From Tubiluchus corallicola (lineage: Eukaryota; Priapulida; Priapulimorpha; Priapulimorphida; Tubiluchidae), in the NCBI GenBank assembly GCA_030141605.1, contig JAQGDQ010000047.1, forward strand, positions 496,001-560,000: a stretch of 64,000 nt of DNA, read 5' to 3'. Shown here piece after piece: positions 9,841 through 32,615 of this stretch; the first letter of the stretch is position 1; every line of letters starts with the position of its first letter. The notes under the pieces were generated by a model that worked only from the letters and a program-made list of their open reading frames with translations, was not told the DNA's origin and searched no databases. Position numbers and translations under genes: made by a program.

Positions 9841-12660
9841 TATAGCTGCATTATCAACCAAAGCTGAAAAGTACTGAGCAAATTTGAATCCATCCTTCTT
9901 AGTCCCTGAAGGAAGAGGAGGAGAATGAGAAATATACTGATTTGTAGCCTTCAGACTTCAGTGTAAAAGGTGCTAGTATTCCTGCTGGGAGCCCATTATT
10001 ATGATTATGGGTCAACATGAGATTGAAAACATGGGCTCGAAGTCATCGGTATATAGATCTCTGTTTGTCTCTAGCATGCTTGGTTCACAAAACTTTACTT
10101 AATTTAATGTATCACACCCATTCTATTTCTAGCACTTCAAAAATACGTCTAATATCACGTCCAATCTTTACGTGATTTCTGAACATGCGACCGTCCGAGT
10201 GTGGCCGGTTTTTGAAGTGTCCGTAGGTCGAATTTCTGAGCTTGCAGCCTATTATCTCTAAGCAGACAACTTACAAAATTCAGGAAACTGTATTTTTACA
10301 CTAGGCAACTTAGTTCGGACTCCACTATTTTGTTTGACATCGTAGTATGTTTAAGTGTTTGAAATGTTGTGCTGTAACTACCAAAGAAGCAGAGGAGAAA
10401 CTTAAAAAAGTTTAATTACTGTGAACTGCCATCCTGTATAATCCTGTGTGGGGCATGATCTTGAGGTCAACTGGTGGATAAATTTCTAAAGTCACCATCT
10501 CTTCCGAAAGAACCCCCTAAGTTCACTAAGTAATTTCAGAAACGCACAACAAGTTCTTGCTACACATGCAAAAATCGTAAAACATGATCAAACTTTACTT
10601 TCATTCTACTTTCAATCTCAATGCTAGTAAATAGACTGTACTTCTTGTAGACGTGAGAATATTCTATCGCATAACAGCACAAGTCTAATGCTTCTGCATA
10701 AAGTTAACAATGACTTTCATTTGCCACACTTTATTGAAACAGCATTAAGACTAACGAGCTAGTGCACATCAGTCACTATTGTACAGCCTAGCTCAGATAG
10801 TTCCATAGTGCACTGCCAAAAATTTGTTACTGTTATTTTTGCCTGTTAATAATTCACAGAATAAAAAATACATAATTTTCTAAACAACGTGTTATTATCT
10901 CAGCAAGACTGAACCAGTAATATATTTTTAAAATGCACACTCAGCAAAGTCGTTTCTTTCTAATGAAGCAGACAAGTAAAAAAAGATACTAAGATGATTT
11001 TCTCATAAAGTTTTAAATTCGCAATTATCGAAAACTTATAAAAAAGGCTCGAATGAAAAAATATTGGTTCAGAGTTTATAGCAGTTATAATGAATAAAAA
11101 AAAGTATGGTTGCCATAACAATTAATGCTGTTACTCATGAATGTTTCAACAGGTATTATATCACAGGTTTAAGTTTTTCACTAAATTAAAAAAAACACAA
11201 TCGTTACTGTTATCTTGCCACAATGTCACATTAACTCACACGTCTTTCGAATTTATACAGTACCTCATTATTGTGCAGTACATATGCTTCTTCACACTCA
11301 CTGTCCATCAAAAACTAGGTTCATCATTCCGGAAACTTCCAGCGTGTTAGAAAAGTGCTTACACAACCAAATGAAAATACTTTGTATCTACTAGCATTTT
11401 TTACTCGTTGCCTTAAAAGCAAAAGATACAAAATATCTTATGTGCAAGTAATCCAAAATCGGTCTCTTGTGAAATTCACTAGTCACAAGTGCGTGTGTAC
11501 ATCGACTCAGAATGCTACTTGACTCAGCGTTAATTTTTCATTAATTTTTCAGTGCTTCCTTCAATTAGTTGGCCATTACCCTAATTGTTGCGAGGGTGAT
11601 GTTACTTAATTTGTGCACACTTGTGTGAGGGTGTGTGCATGTGCATGTGTGCTTGGGTAAAATCATCAAAAACGTGCACTATTTTCATATAATGCGGTAA
11701 CAAAATGGTAATTTTACATAGCGTTTTTTAAAATAAAAATGTCGATTCTTTTTGTAAATGTTATCAATACAGCAGAATTCCCTTAATAAATCCACGGATA
11801 ATAGATCCAGCTGCTCATGGCCACTATTGCTGAAACGGAACTACACGATGCTTTAACGTAATAAATTCTGCCGTTTATTAAATCTTAACTTCTCTTTATA
11901 ATCTGCTGCAAAGACAACAAAATTGTGATGTAAGACTACACAGTTGTTCCACGTTTTAACATGAGTTAAATTTCAACATCTTTGTTACAAGTATGTTTTA
12001 TATGTTTGCTTTTTTTCATTTAATTTGTTGTTTTCACAGGTTTAATTGACATGTTATAAAGCGGAAACATCAGCCAAACACAAAAATAGATCTCTCCATA
12101 AATAAGTTAAAATAACACGCTAATTCTTAAGTTACTTTAAGTTACTTTAGTTATAAAAACGCCAACAAATTATTGCATTTTACTGAAAAAACTTTTCGCA
12201 AACAGTTTACTGAGTGCTAAGAGTATCAGATTCACAAATAATGCACACTGTAGTAACACAGAAAATCCTACTTAATATGTCTTTTCGGTTTGTAAATCCA
12301 ACCGCTTAATAAATCTATTTAGCTTTGCACTAAGGTGAATATAGTAAGCGAAGTATGCTGTAGTGACCTATGGGTCTATTCCACCTAACATCGGGAAAAA
12401 ATCGACATGGTATCGCTTACATAAAGATTAAAGAATAACTTTAACTGGACAATAATTAGCTAGAGGTTAAAGTTGACGATGTTATCAGAAACTGAAGATT
12501 TTGCAAACAATAGTTACAGAATTGGGCCTTGTAAGGATGCTGTCTTTCATTAGATAATCATAATTTAGATTTTATTGAATTTGGATTGTTGCTTGATTAA
12601 ATGGGAATTTTGTATTGTCACTTGATTGCACTGCGCTTCACAGCGAAATCGCAAATTGAA
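9841..12660. other. AT-rich intergenic stretch
   Basis: No conserved gene was found. The longest plus frame (11141–11350) starts at ATG but has no recognisable similarity and ordinary intergenic composition. A short TG-rich tract lies near 11625–11650. Confidence 0.4.
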
Positions 12661-13240
12661 ACTTTTTAACCCATTGGTCAACCAATCATGGCATGTTTAT
12701 ACCATTCAATTTGTCTCATCGAGACCTTTCATTTGATATGCTACAAGCTAGTTTCGGACAACAATGGTAGGCATTTTCTCATTAACACCTATTTTGCCCC
12801 CTGGCGAGGTCGCAAATTAACCATTCTCATGGCATCCTATGGCATTCGATTTATCTCATCGAGGCCTTTCATTTGATACGCTACATGGTGCTATATGTAT
12901 ACACTCGATGCATTTCTGTTCCCGACCCCCAATTTTTCGGTTTTTGCCCCCTACCGGGGCCAGAGATCAACCAATCTCGGCATAACTTATATCATTCGGT
13001 TTGTCTCATCGAGACCTTTCACTTGATATACTACAAACTAGCTTCGTTCGACACTGGAAGGCATTTGTCTCGTCGACCTCTATTTTGCCCACTAGCGGGG
13101 TCGCAGGTTAACTATTCTCTTTATAACCTACGTCATTCAATCCATCTCATCAAGACCTTTAATTTGATATGCTAAGCTCAACACTCGGTACATTTCTGCT
13201 TGCGACCCCATATTTCGGTTTATACCCCTGGCTCGTAGAG
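12660..13240 (+). repeat. Tandem repeat, four units of ~140–150 bp
   Basis: The motif TCTCATCGAGACCTTTCATTTGATATGCTA recurs with few changes at about 12714, 12854, 13004 and 13144, giving spacings of 140, 150 and ~140 bases. Other parts of the unit recur too (ATTTTGCCCCCT..CGGGGTCGCA, AGCTTCG..CACT..GGCATTT). The reading frames over this stretch are by-products of the repeat and look alike for that reason. The unit is close to nucleosome length and could be a small satellite relic. Confidence 0.7.
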
Positions 13241-13475
13241 TTTTGTGTTCCTAGCCCTCAGCATGTAAAAGGTTACCAATTGGAAGCACTCCAAATTTTG
13301 CATTTTGGCCCCTCCCTCAGGCGTTTAAAGCTTGTCAGCTTTTTAAAACCCCAGGTGCACATCTACCACACAGTACCCAAATACTTATGGAAAAAAAATG
13401 GAAAAAACGAACGCCCGGAGGAGATGCGACCTAAAGGAAAAACTGACTGATGCCCACTGCCCTTCCTCTTGACCA

Positions 13476-13483
13476 GTGGACAG
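13476..13483 (+). repeat. Left target-site duplication of the hAT MITE
   Basis: GTGGACAG, matching GAGGACAG at 13855–13862 in 7 of 8 bases. Eight-base target duplications are the hAT hallmark. Confidence 0.7.
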
Positions 13484-13854
13484 TAGGGGTGAGCATTCTC
13501 TACCAGAAAGCGAATTCGAATCGAACAGAATTTGTGACTTTCGAATCGAACCGAACTTCAGTGTTTCGAATTCGAACCGAATTCGAATTGAGATTGAAAG
13601 ATTTTCGAACAAGTTTTCGAACTACCAGCAAAAATTAGTCTTACAAAGATCATGCATATCACTAGATTTTGTTCTGCAATAAAACGACTAGTAATTTCTT
13701 TAAAATTGTGTGCATAAATCACAGCTAAATTATGCTAATTGCATGATGTTTCAATCGTTTTAGTGATAAAGAACATGTGTGATTGAAGTGCTGAATTATT
13801 CGAATCTATAGTTTTGGATTCGAATCGAGTTCGAACGTTCGATGCTCACACCTA
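13484..13854. mobile_element. hAT-type MITE, 371 bp
   Basis: The element starts TAGGGGTGAGCAT and ends with the inverted form of TAGGTGTGAGCAT. It is flanked by near-identical octamers. Inside, TTCGAA-rich blocks (GAATTCGAATCGAAC and its relatives) lie near both ends, giving extended imperfect inverted structure. There is no transposase, so it would have relied on an hAT enzyme supplied from elsewhere. Its ends differ from those of the 7070–8865 element, so it belongs to another hAT family. Confidence 0.8.
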
Positions 13855-13862
13855 GAGGACAG

Positions 13863-14235
13863 TGGTCACCACACTGTTGTTTGTCCCCCGCCCAGGGCTA
13901 CGAACTCTGTGAGTTTGGTAACACTTGCTTGCAAGGCTTACAAGTTATTAAGCAATAAAGTTGCGGAGAATAAATGAATAAACAACTGGATGAAAAACAG
14001 CAAGATAATCTTAATAATAATATTTTTCTAGCATTTAATACAAACTTGCATACTGAATCGAAAAGGAAAGCAAATGATTTTTTAGAATTTTGTCACACCT
14101 ATCATGGCTGTGAATTAGTACTTATACTTGTCAAAACATATAAAAACATGGCGGCGATAGAGTAGTAAGATACAACTGTCATGCTACTTCTAAATCCTGG
14201 TCGCCATTAAAACGCACTTACTACCTGGAACAAGT
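13863..14235. other. 3' flank of CNPPD1
   Basis: This lies just beyond the CNPPD1 stop codon on the minus strand, so it probably contains its 3' UTR. TTTAAT at 14034–14039 reads ATTAAA on the minus strand, a common variant polyadenylation signal. A plus-strand 63-codon ATG frame at 13974–14165 has no recognisable similarity and is not called. Confidence 0.4.
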
Positions 14236-25429
<11,194 letters not shown>

Positions 25430-26578
25430 CTAACAAAAACTTTACGGGTTCCAAAAGTTACCCGGCAGTCAAGCAGTGGATGAGGATTCCAACAACAATT
25501 TTAGTGTAATTTATAGTACTAGTGCAAAACAGAAATAATATATTCTCATGTAATCGAGTCATTTTGGACATGACTTGTGGGTCAGTGCTGGTGCCCAAAT
25601 GTCTCGTACCGAAGTTTTACATTTCAATTAAAATTGCGAAATTGTTTTATTGCAAAAAGCGTGAAAAATTAAGTGTTACAGGGTATGGTGCATAAACGGA
25701 TTAACAAATGGCACAGCATGTTTTCCAGCCTGGCATATTCGTTCGATTGGCATGCGTTTACTTGTTTGGAATGAACTTACTTAGTAATTAGGAGATATGT
25801 CAACACAAAAGGGTACTGATTCTCAATAGCTTCTGGTTCCTAATCCCCATGATTCCTTCTATATACAAATAACAAAAGAGGGTACTTACAGATACATTCT
25901 ACTATTAGTATTACTACGGTACTACAACTACAAGTAAAGTACAAATCTTTCGAATTTGACAAGAAAGAAACCAAACAATGAAAAATGAAGCACTTATTGG
26001 TGGCACACAGTAATACATAATGTTAAAAATCTATATACAAAGACCTGTCAACATAAACTGTAGTCAAATGAACAAGAACAGGTCGGTTGAGACAGGCTAC
26101 CTTTGACTTTACAGCAGCGTTCTGCCAATTATGGCTTCTTTCAAACATATCCAAAATTAAAACTGATATCCAGTATAAACATGTAGAAATTAGTATAAGC
26201 GTGATAATTAGATTATAATTTTATCCTAATTCTTGATTTTTAACACTCATAGCACCAAAGAAATGTTCATAATTATTTTGCAAAACGAATTACTGCTGAG
26301 TGCAAACACATGCAAAAGCGGCAACAGTGCCACTTAACGAGAAGATTGTTGACTGCGAAAGTAGCGGCTTGGCGGCGCTTTACTGAAAACGTTACGCCAC
26401 ACAGGAATACACAATGTTATTTTCTTCTTCAAAATCTCATTCCACCTGTAGTACGCATTGAGTATTCAACCCACTTCTATCTGCAACTAACAGCGTAAGT
26501 TCTTCTACTCCTAAAGATAGATTTGGTTGAAGTTGTTGAACATCTTTATTTATCTTAGCTATTCAAGTTGTTTTAGGT
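25430..26578. other. Upstream region of CNPPD1
   Basis: No start exon of CNPPD1 could be confirmed. A less AT-rich patch at about 26300–26400 (many GCGGC/GGCGC words) would be a reasonable place for the promoter or first exon on the minus strand, but no ATG exon with a good donor in the right phase was found. Confidence 0.3.
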
Positions 26579-26712
26579 TTACCAGGTGGTTTTTTTGCAA
26601 GGTGTTAAGGCTTCTTTTAAGGTGATTCTTACTGGTGCTTCACTTGGTAATCCTAGAAGATGTCCTAGCCATAATAATGTTATTAATAAAGCATTACATA
26701 CTACAAAATAAC
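26579..26712 (-). mobile_element. RTE-like LINE fragment, C-terminal tail
   Basis: The minus strand codes for LLWLGHLLGLPSEAPVRITL followed by KEALTPCKK, the tail found after the reverse transcriptase in RTE-like elements (W-x-GH-x-LRLP...). Only this short piece remains. Confidence 0.6.
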
Positions 26713-26925
26713 TTATTTCCAGCATCTGTACATTTATATGAAATTCGAAAATTAGTGTTTTTTGCACAGTACATTTATCTTGCAAAGTCATATCAAGATT
26801 TTTTCTTGGCAATGCTCTTCAATTACCAATTAGTATCATTTACTCACTAACTTATGAAAACTGAAAGGTACAGTAAAGTGCATTCAAATTCAGATAGACA
26901 CCAGACTAGCTGACTCTGAGGCTTA

Positions 26926-27730
26926 GTGCATCAGCAACAAGGAGAATGGATTTTCTCCAGAGAACCAGTCTACTCTACAGTGCTCCAGGCACCAATTACC
27001 AGATACCACCAGAAAACAGTGAGCAAAGACTGGTTCAACAAAAACAATTTGGAAACTTGTGAGGTGCTGGAACAAAAAGACTTACTCTTATCACTAAATA
27101 GTTCAATCCAAGCTGCACATGAAGCAAAGTGCTTGTCTTAGTACCTAGGCCAATAAGTTCCGTGAGGCATAAGACCAATGCCAGTAAAAGGGAAACAGCA
27201 AATCCTTATGGTTAAAATGCAGTTTATTTTAAATGAACTCGGCAACAAAATACTGGGTTATAACAAAAGGTCTAGCTTATCAGACTGCCATTGTCGAGAT
27301 GATTTGCTCGATCAAGACACACTGCCTAACTCCCATTTATCGTCATTGTTCCCCTACATTCTGCCCTATTAACACAAACACAGCCAATAACATTGACACA
27401 AGAAAGTGTACAGCTCTACATGATATTCTCCCAAAACCATATTTTGTCCACAGTTCTAAGGATCATCTCCCTAGTCCTTATTCAGTGCAGACTGGACATC
27501 CTTGCCAATTGACAAGAAGCAGATCCTTGATGAATGGGCTTTACACTTTATCAGCTCATTTGCCTTGCCAACTTCCCATAAGTGAAATGACAGTCAATTC
27601 CACCCCTCCCAATTCTGAGTAATTTGGAAAGGTGAATAGCTCTTGAACCTAATGCTATCCACGCAGAAGTTAGGCAGCTGTGCTCAGTGCTCACCCAGCA
27701 TAGCAGTAAGTGCAAGCATGATTTAGTCTT
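26926..27730 (+). mobile_element. RTE-like LINE fragment, linker region
   Basis: The plus strand carries SKDWFNKNNLE followed by an ETCEVLEQKDLL-like helix, typical of the linker between endonuclease and reverse transcriptase in RTE-like LINEs. Further on, after frame changes, comes KKQILDEWALHF. Several stops and frameshifts make it inactive. It runs opposite to the fragments on either side. Confidence 0.55.
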
Positions 27731-27739
27731 GTAATGCTG

Positions 27740-29450
27740 TCTTCTTTTCTAAGTTTCAAAATCAGCCCTCAACAAATTTCTTGTTTTCAGGGCTTAGGTA
27801 ATTTTGATATTTACTTCCTTCAATTTATCGGTATTAACAATACACAAATCATCAACTACAACATTACTTGTACCCAGTCTTTCATACAGTTTTTCACTTG
27901 TTAATAAATTTCTGTCGTATCTGCTCTGTTTTCACACAGTGAGCATCTGACATCTCCTTTAAATTTATTTTGATAATTTGGCTTTAACTCTGACCATAAC
28001 TATTTAATTTCCACTCTGCAATTTCGTTGACTGTCTTTCCTGCACATTCTAGTAATTCTACAACATATTCATTGTTTATCCTGGCTGTTCTGCTCTGTTA
28101 CTTAAAAATCGCAGCTTTGTTTCACTTGTAAGTTTTAACACTCTTACGTTTTCCAAAATACTGATTTATCGCACATAAGAATCTAAGTAATCTATAGCAG
28201 CACCATATCGTGGATATGCTCCCTCCTCTTCACCACCAGTGGTGAGTAAACCGACATCAAAGAAAGTGTCTGTTTGCGAGAGCAACAACATGAGTAAACT
28301 TATTTTACAATCGCACCAAATAGCTTCTACATCAACTTGCCTTTACAGTTGAGTCACCTTTAATTATAGTTTTAGTTTAAACAGCTCGTTAACATACATC
28401 CTTGTCAATAGTAATTTATCTATGCTCCATTCACTTATATTTTGCACAGACAGGCCCAACTTGTTGATATATATACAGTTTTACATCCAAAACACGTTCA
28501 ATAGTACCCTTTCCAGTTTGACCTAAAAACATTTCAGATCCCCTTTATAGAGATTTTCGAAATTTACTTTAATATCTATCATCTGAAGTATGATTGCTAT
28601 GATATCTTTCGTTTCATCCAACCTGCATCTTTCGGCAAACATTTATCTTTGGAAGTTTTAAATCTCAATTTTAGCATAGTTTCTTTTTAGTTTTAAGTTA
28701 TTTTCTCTATAAATAAGTGATTTTTATTCTATGCATACTTTTTCCATCTAGATTTGGTTATTACTTTTATACTCACTGTATACCAATATTACATTTATTC
28801 ATGATGTGCTTAATTTTTGAATACCAACATTTACTAAAGTTATTATTTGTTATTACTTCTAAAACTTGTTTTGCCATTCTTTCATCGTTTGAGTTCATTA
28901 ACAGATGATAGTACATTATTATTATTTTTATAATCGACCTTACAATGGCCAGGTTTTTGTTTCGCTTAACAAGCCTGAATATGTAATGCTATTTTTCTGA
29001 CAAAATTTTTCTAGTGGTTTTTTTAATGCCTTTTAATTTATCTAATTCTCTTTTGGTGAGATTGGCCAAGTGTCGGCATTATAGATTATTGATGGTATTA
29101 CTGTGATTTCATACATCATTAGCCAAACAGCTGTAACAGCAGTTCCAATTCATTTCCAATGTTCATTATTTCTAAGACCATAAATTTCATTTTATTTTTA
29201 TTCTTTTAAACATGAGCTGATAAATTATTTTTGCTACTAAACCAATCTCCCAAATATTTGTATTCGTGAGTGGCCATTTTTTTACGTTAACTATAAGTTC
29301 TTTGTTATTTCTCTTTTTGTCATAATTTTTTTTAAAATTTAGTTTCGATGTAGATAGACAGATAGTTGTGTTTTGATGAGTTTCTGATGAGACAACTCTC
29401 TCATGAAAACAGTGTATAAAGAGGAAGAAGTTTGGAGGAAGCATGAGAGA
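27740..29450 (-). mobile_element. Degenerate LINE, 3' half of ORF2
   Basis: The minus strand shows, in order from 29.3 kb downward: EYKYLGDWFSSKNN (post-catalytic YLG motif), VIPSIIYNADTWPISPKE (C-terminal RT block), and near 27.95 kb a GDVRCSLCENRADTTE block, a CxxC zinc-knuckle-like element before the LINE C-terminus. Stops and frameshifts are frequent. The clade is not certain; the CxxC...DTTEH-type ending differs from the CR1-like copies nearby. Confidence 0.6.
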
Positions 29451-29869
29451 ATCAAAGAACTACCATGTTGCTGAGTGGTGTCTAGTTTTTTGCTGGATTA
29501 ACTGCTGTGTTCACCTGTCTCGAGGGCAGATTTCTTTTATTTTATAAGTCTGCCTGCCCAATGTTTACAATAGATGCAATGGGTATAATTATGATGTTGA
29601 AGAATTAATAAGGTTAATGTTGAAAATAGGGTAAGAATATATATATATTGACTTCGTTTTCTTATCCTATTTTCCACATATATATAATTTAAACGAAGTA
29701 ATAACGCTAAAACGGTCAACATTGAAAAAAATTAGTAAAGAAAGCTATACAGATAAAAATAAACCAGTACTAAAAGCAATAGCAAATAAAGCAAAATTAC
29801 GAAAGGTCATCTTAACATGAATTAATACAAAAAAAGAAAAATATATTTCCAGTTGCAACTTATGGGATG

Positions 29870-32030
29870 TTAGTAATATAATGAAAGTGCGATTATGATG
29901 CGAAGTAAATGCAAACTATGAAAATAAGTGTGCTCATTATCCTCAGTATCCATATAGGTGAAAGAGTGCCTTATCATCCATAATCGTTTCCTAGCTCGTT
30001 TGGATATTTCATCAGTGTGTTCATCAAATGTGAGAAACTGGTCAATTAAAACACCCAAGTCTTTCTGTTTTGTTACTGCTATTGTTGGAAGTGACTAATT
30101 TGTATCGTTGCGCACATAGTAGCCATGAGTTACATTGTCTTTCCCTAAGTGTAGAACCTTACACTTTCCCACGTTGAAAGGCATTTGGCAAGTTTGTGAC
30201 CAAGAGTCTAATAAGTTGATATCATTCTGGAGTCTATGGTAGTCACTATTTGACCTCAGTATCCTGTAGATTTTTGTATCATCTGCAAACATTTTCATTG
30301 CTGAATTTAAATTGTCTGGTAGATTGTTGATGAACATGAGGAATAGTATAGGCCCTAACACACTTCCCTGTGGCACTCCGCTTCTAACGGGCCTCCATGA
30401 AGGTTTCTCTGAGTTGATTCGAGTGCATTGTGAGCAGTCTTTATCCAGTTGTAGAGGTTGCCAGAGGTGGCATGTGCGGCAAGTTTTAATATGAGTTTTC
30501 TATGTGGGACTTTATCGAAAGCCTTCTGCAAATCGTAAAATATTTTGTCAACAGAAGACCCTTCATTCCAGTCGTTTAAAGGCTCGAGCAGGTTTAAAAT
30601 GCAAGAATTTCCTTTTATGAATCCGTATTGAGAGACAGTAATAAGCTCATTGACAATAAGATGGTCGTGAGTAGCATTTCTAATTACTTTCTCAAGAAGT
30701 TTACATATAATTGATGCCAAGCTTATTGGTCTGTAGTTGGTTTTTAGTTCACACTCTCCTTTCTTAAAAATAGGAGACACAATTGAATTCTTCCATGCTT
30801 GTGGTAATTTGCCCTCATTAACTGATTTTTTTAAAAATACATACTAATGGTGCTGTTAAACTTGCTACTAATTGTTATTTCAAATGGGTGAATACCAACT
30901 GGTCTCATTGAGGAATCAGCTTTGAGGTCAGTTACGGCTTTGGATACATTCTCTTCAGTAATGCAAATGGTGTTAATCTGTGCATTCGCATAGGTGATTG
31001 GTACAGCTGCTCGATCATCTTCTTTTGCGAAAACACTAACAAAATATTCGTTAAGTAGTTCAGCTTTGCATGCATCATCAGCGGCTTCCTCTCCATTTTC
31101 CTTTAATTTAGGGACCTTGTGATTGACCTGGAAACATTTAGTTGCGATTTTATTGACATTAATAGTTGTTTTTTGTAATTTTTCTGTGCAATTTTTCATA
31201 GTTCGAGTGGTAGTATTTCTTTCATATTTCTTTCAACATACAAGTTGAAACTAGCAAGATCTTGCCTAGCACATTATAATCTCAATTTAGCGCATTTGGA
31301 TTTTACAGCTTGAAGAGCTTCTTTTATCATCCAGGCTAGTTTGAGTTTACATTTTACTCGACATAGTAACAGGTGGAAACTGGTTCACTGTTTCCGTAAA
31401 GAAGTACTCCCAGGCTTGTTGGGTAGACTTATATGTTAATGCTTCCTGCAAATTTGATTGTAAGAGTACGGTATTCAATTGGTCGTAGTTTGCTTTAAAA
31501 AAATTTCTTCGAGAGAAATGAGCCTTTGTTTGTACTACATCAGCACATATATCAAAGTTCAAGATGTTATGTTCGCTTTTTCCTAGTGGTTCATTAACGT
31601 TTACATTACAAATGGGTTCTGGATCATTTTATAAAAATTAGATCCAAGCAGCTGGGATTTTGTCCATGTTGGTATAGTAGATTTTCGCATACAGTATCCT
31701 TGAATTGAGCTTCTAGCAGTGTGGCACTCAGGTCGCGCTTTGTCATGTTGATCGTTGTCTGCAGACGAGGACGGACTCCTATAAATGCACCTTATAATAT
31801 ATTTGTTAGATCTAGAAGTTGTTAGTTGAATCCAAGATTTTCATTGAAATTATAATTGTTGAAAAAATCTACATCATTTACTGAAAGTGTTTCCCTGGCA
31901 AAAATTAATACACCACGTCCTGCATTCCAGTGATCCAGTGTGTGTGTGTGTGTCAGCAAATGGTGTGTAGTCATATTAAATGAAGAATTTTTTGGTTTTA
32001 CCTCTAGTGTGCTGATTACATCCAGCAATT
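29870..32030 (-). mobile_element. CR1-like LINE, endonuclease plus reverse transcriptase, degenerate
   Basis: From 5' to 3' on the minus strand: an endonuclease piece (NAGRGVLIFARETLSVNDV) and a PSCLDLIF block near 31.65 kb. Next are the linker (NYDQLNTVLL; VPKLKENGEEAADDACKAEL then LNEYFVSVF) and RT with NYRPISLASIICKLLEKVI, LQKAFDKVPHRKL, MPQGSVLGPILFLMFINNLP and FADDTKIY. LGVLIDQFLTFDEHTDEI-like residues close it. Frameshifts separate the pieces and the 5' part of the endonuclease is missing. FADD is the catalytic box. It ends ~590 bases upstream of the STAND gene start. Confidence 0.85.
31935..31955 (+). repeat. Short (TG)n run
   Basis: Seven to eight TG units inside the LINE relic. Confidence 0.6.
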
Positions 32031-32615
32031 TTCAAACCTACTGAAGTTTGCAGTTATTCCAGCTTGTTACTTAATGAATCAGCATTAAAAAAGAATGTAG
32101 CATTAACTTGAATGTATCAAGTTAACTAAAGCAAGAAAGTGGAATGCAACAAGCAGGGATATAGCCAGCTTAAATATTTAAATGTTTCAGCAAGTAAGCC
32201 CCCCTTACTAAAATCATCTTAAGTAGTAGACAAACAAATGACAGCCAGGCCAATAATCGATGCATGGTTGCGCTTGTAGTTGCTACTCACTAATATAATT
32301 GTGCTTAAATTATGTGAGCATATGGGATATAAGGCTAAATTTTCATTTAAAAGGGAATTCGTTTATTTCTACTGACAAGTGTGGTACTACTCTTTTTTGA
32401 TAAAATGTGATGTTGAATATTTGTATAACATTTGATGTTGAATATTATTTGTCTAGTTCACACTATCTGGGAAGCCGGTTTTGAATTTTTCTTAATTTGT
32501 GATTTTTGTGTTTTTAGGTGGTAAAGTAATTGCTTTTATTGTATATTATAGAACATAGTAAAGCTTGAACATATATACTCGCGTCCTGGATGGAAAATTT
32601 GCTAAAAGTAGAGAG
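32031..32615 (+). promoter_or_regulatory. 5' flank or leader of the STAND NTPase gene
   Basis: No coding block is recognisable. T-rich tracts with AG at 32516–32517 and a second AG near 32550 are candidate 3' splice sites, so the gene may have a non-coding first exon further upstream. The coding frame is closed by TAG at 32556–32558. Confidence 0.35.

Noticed and set aside
12688-13450. Three successive plus frames with similar peptides
   Set aside because: The similarity comes from the underlying ~145-bp tandem repeat, not from a protein family.
32565-32615. Earlier start for the STAND protein at a TTG
   Set aside because: Animal nuclear genes rarely start at TTG; the first ATG (32616) has a good context and the upstream codons show no conservation.
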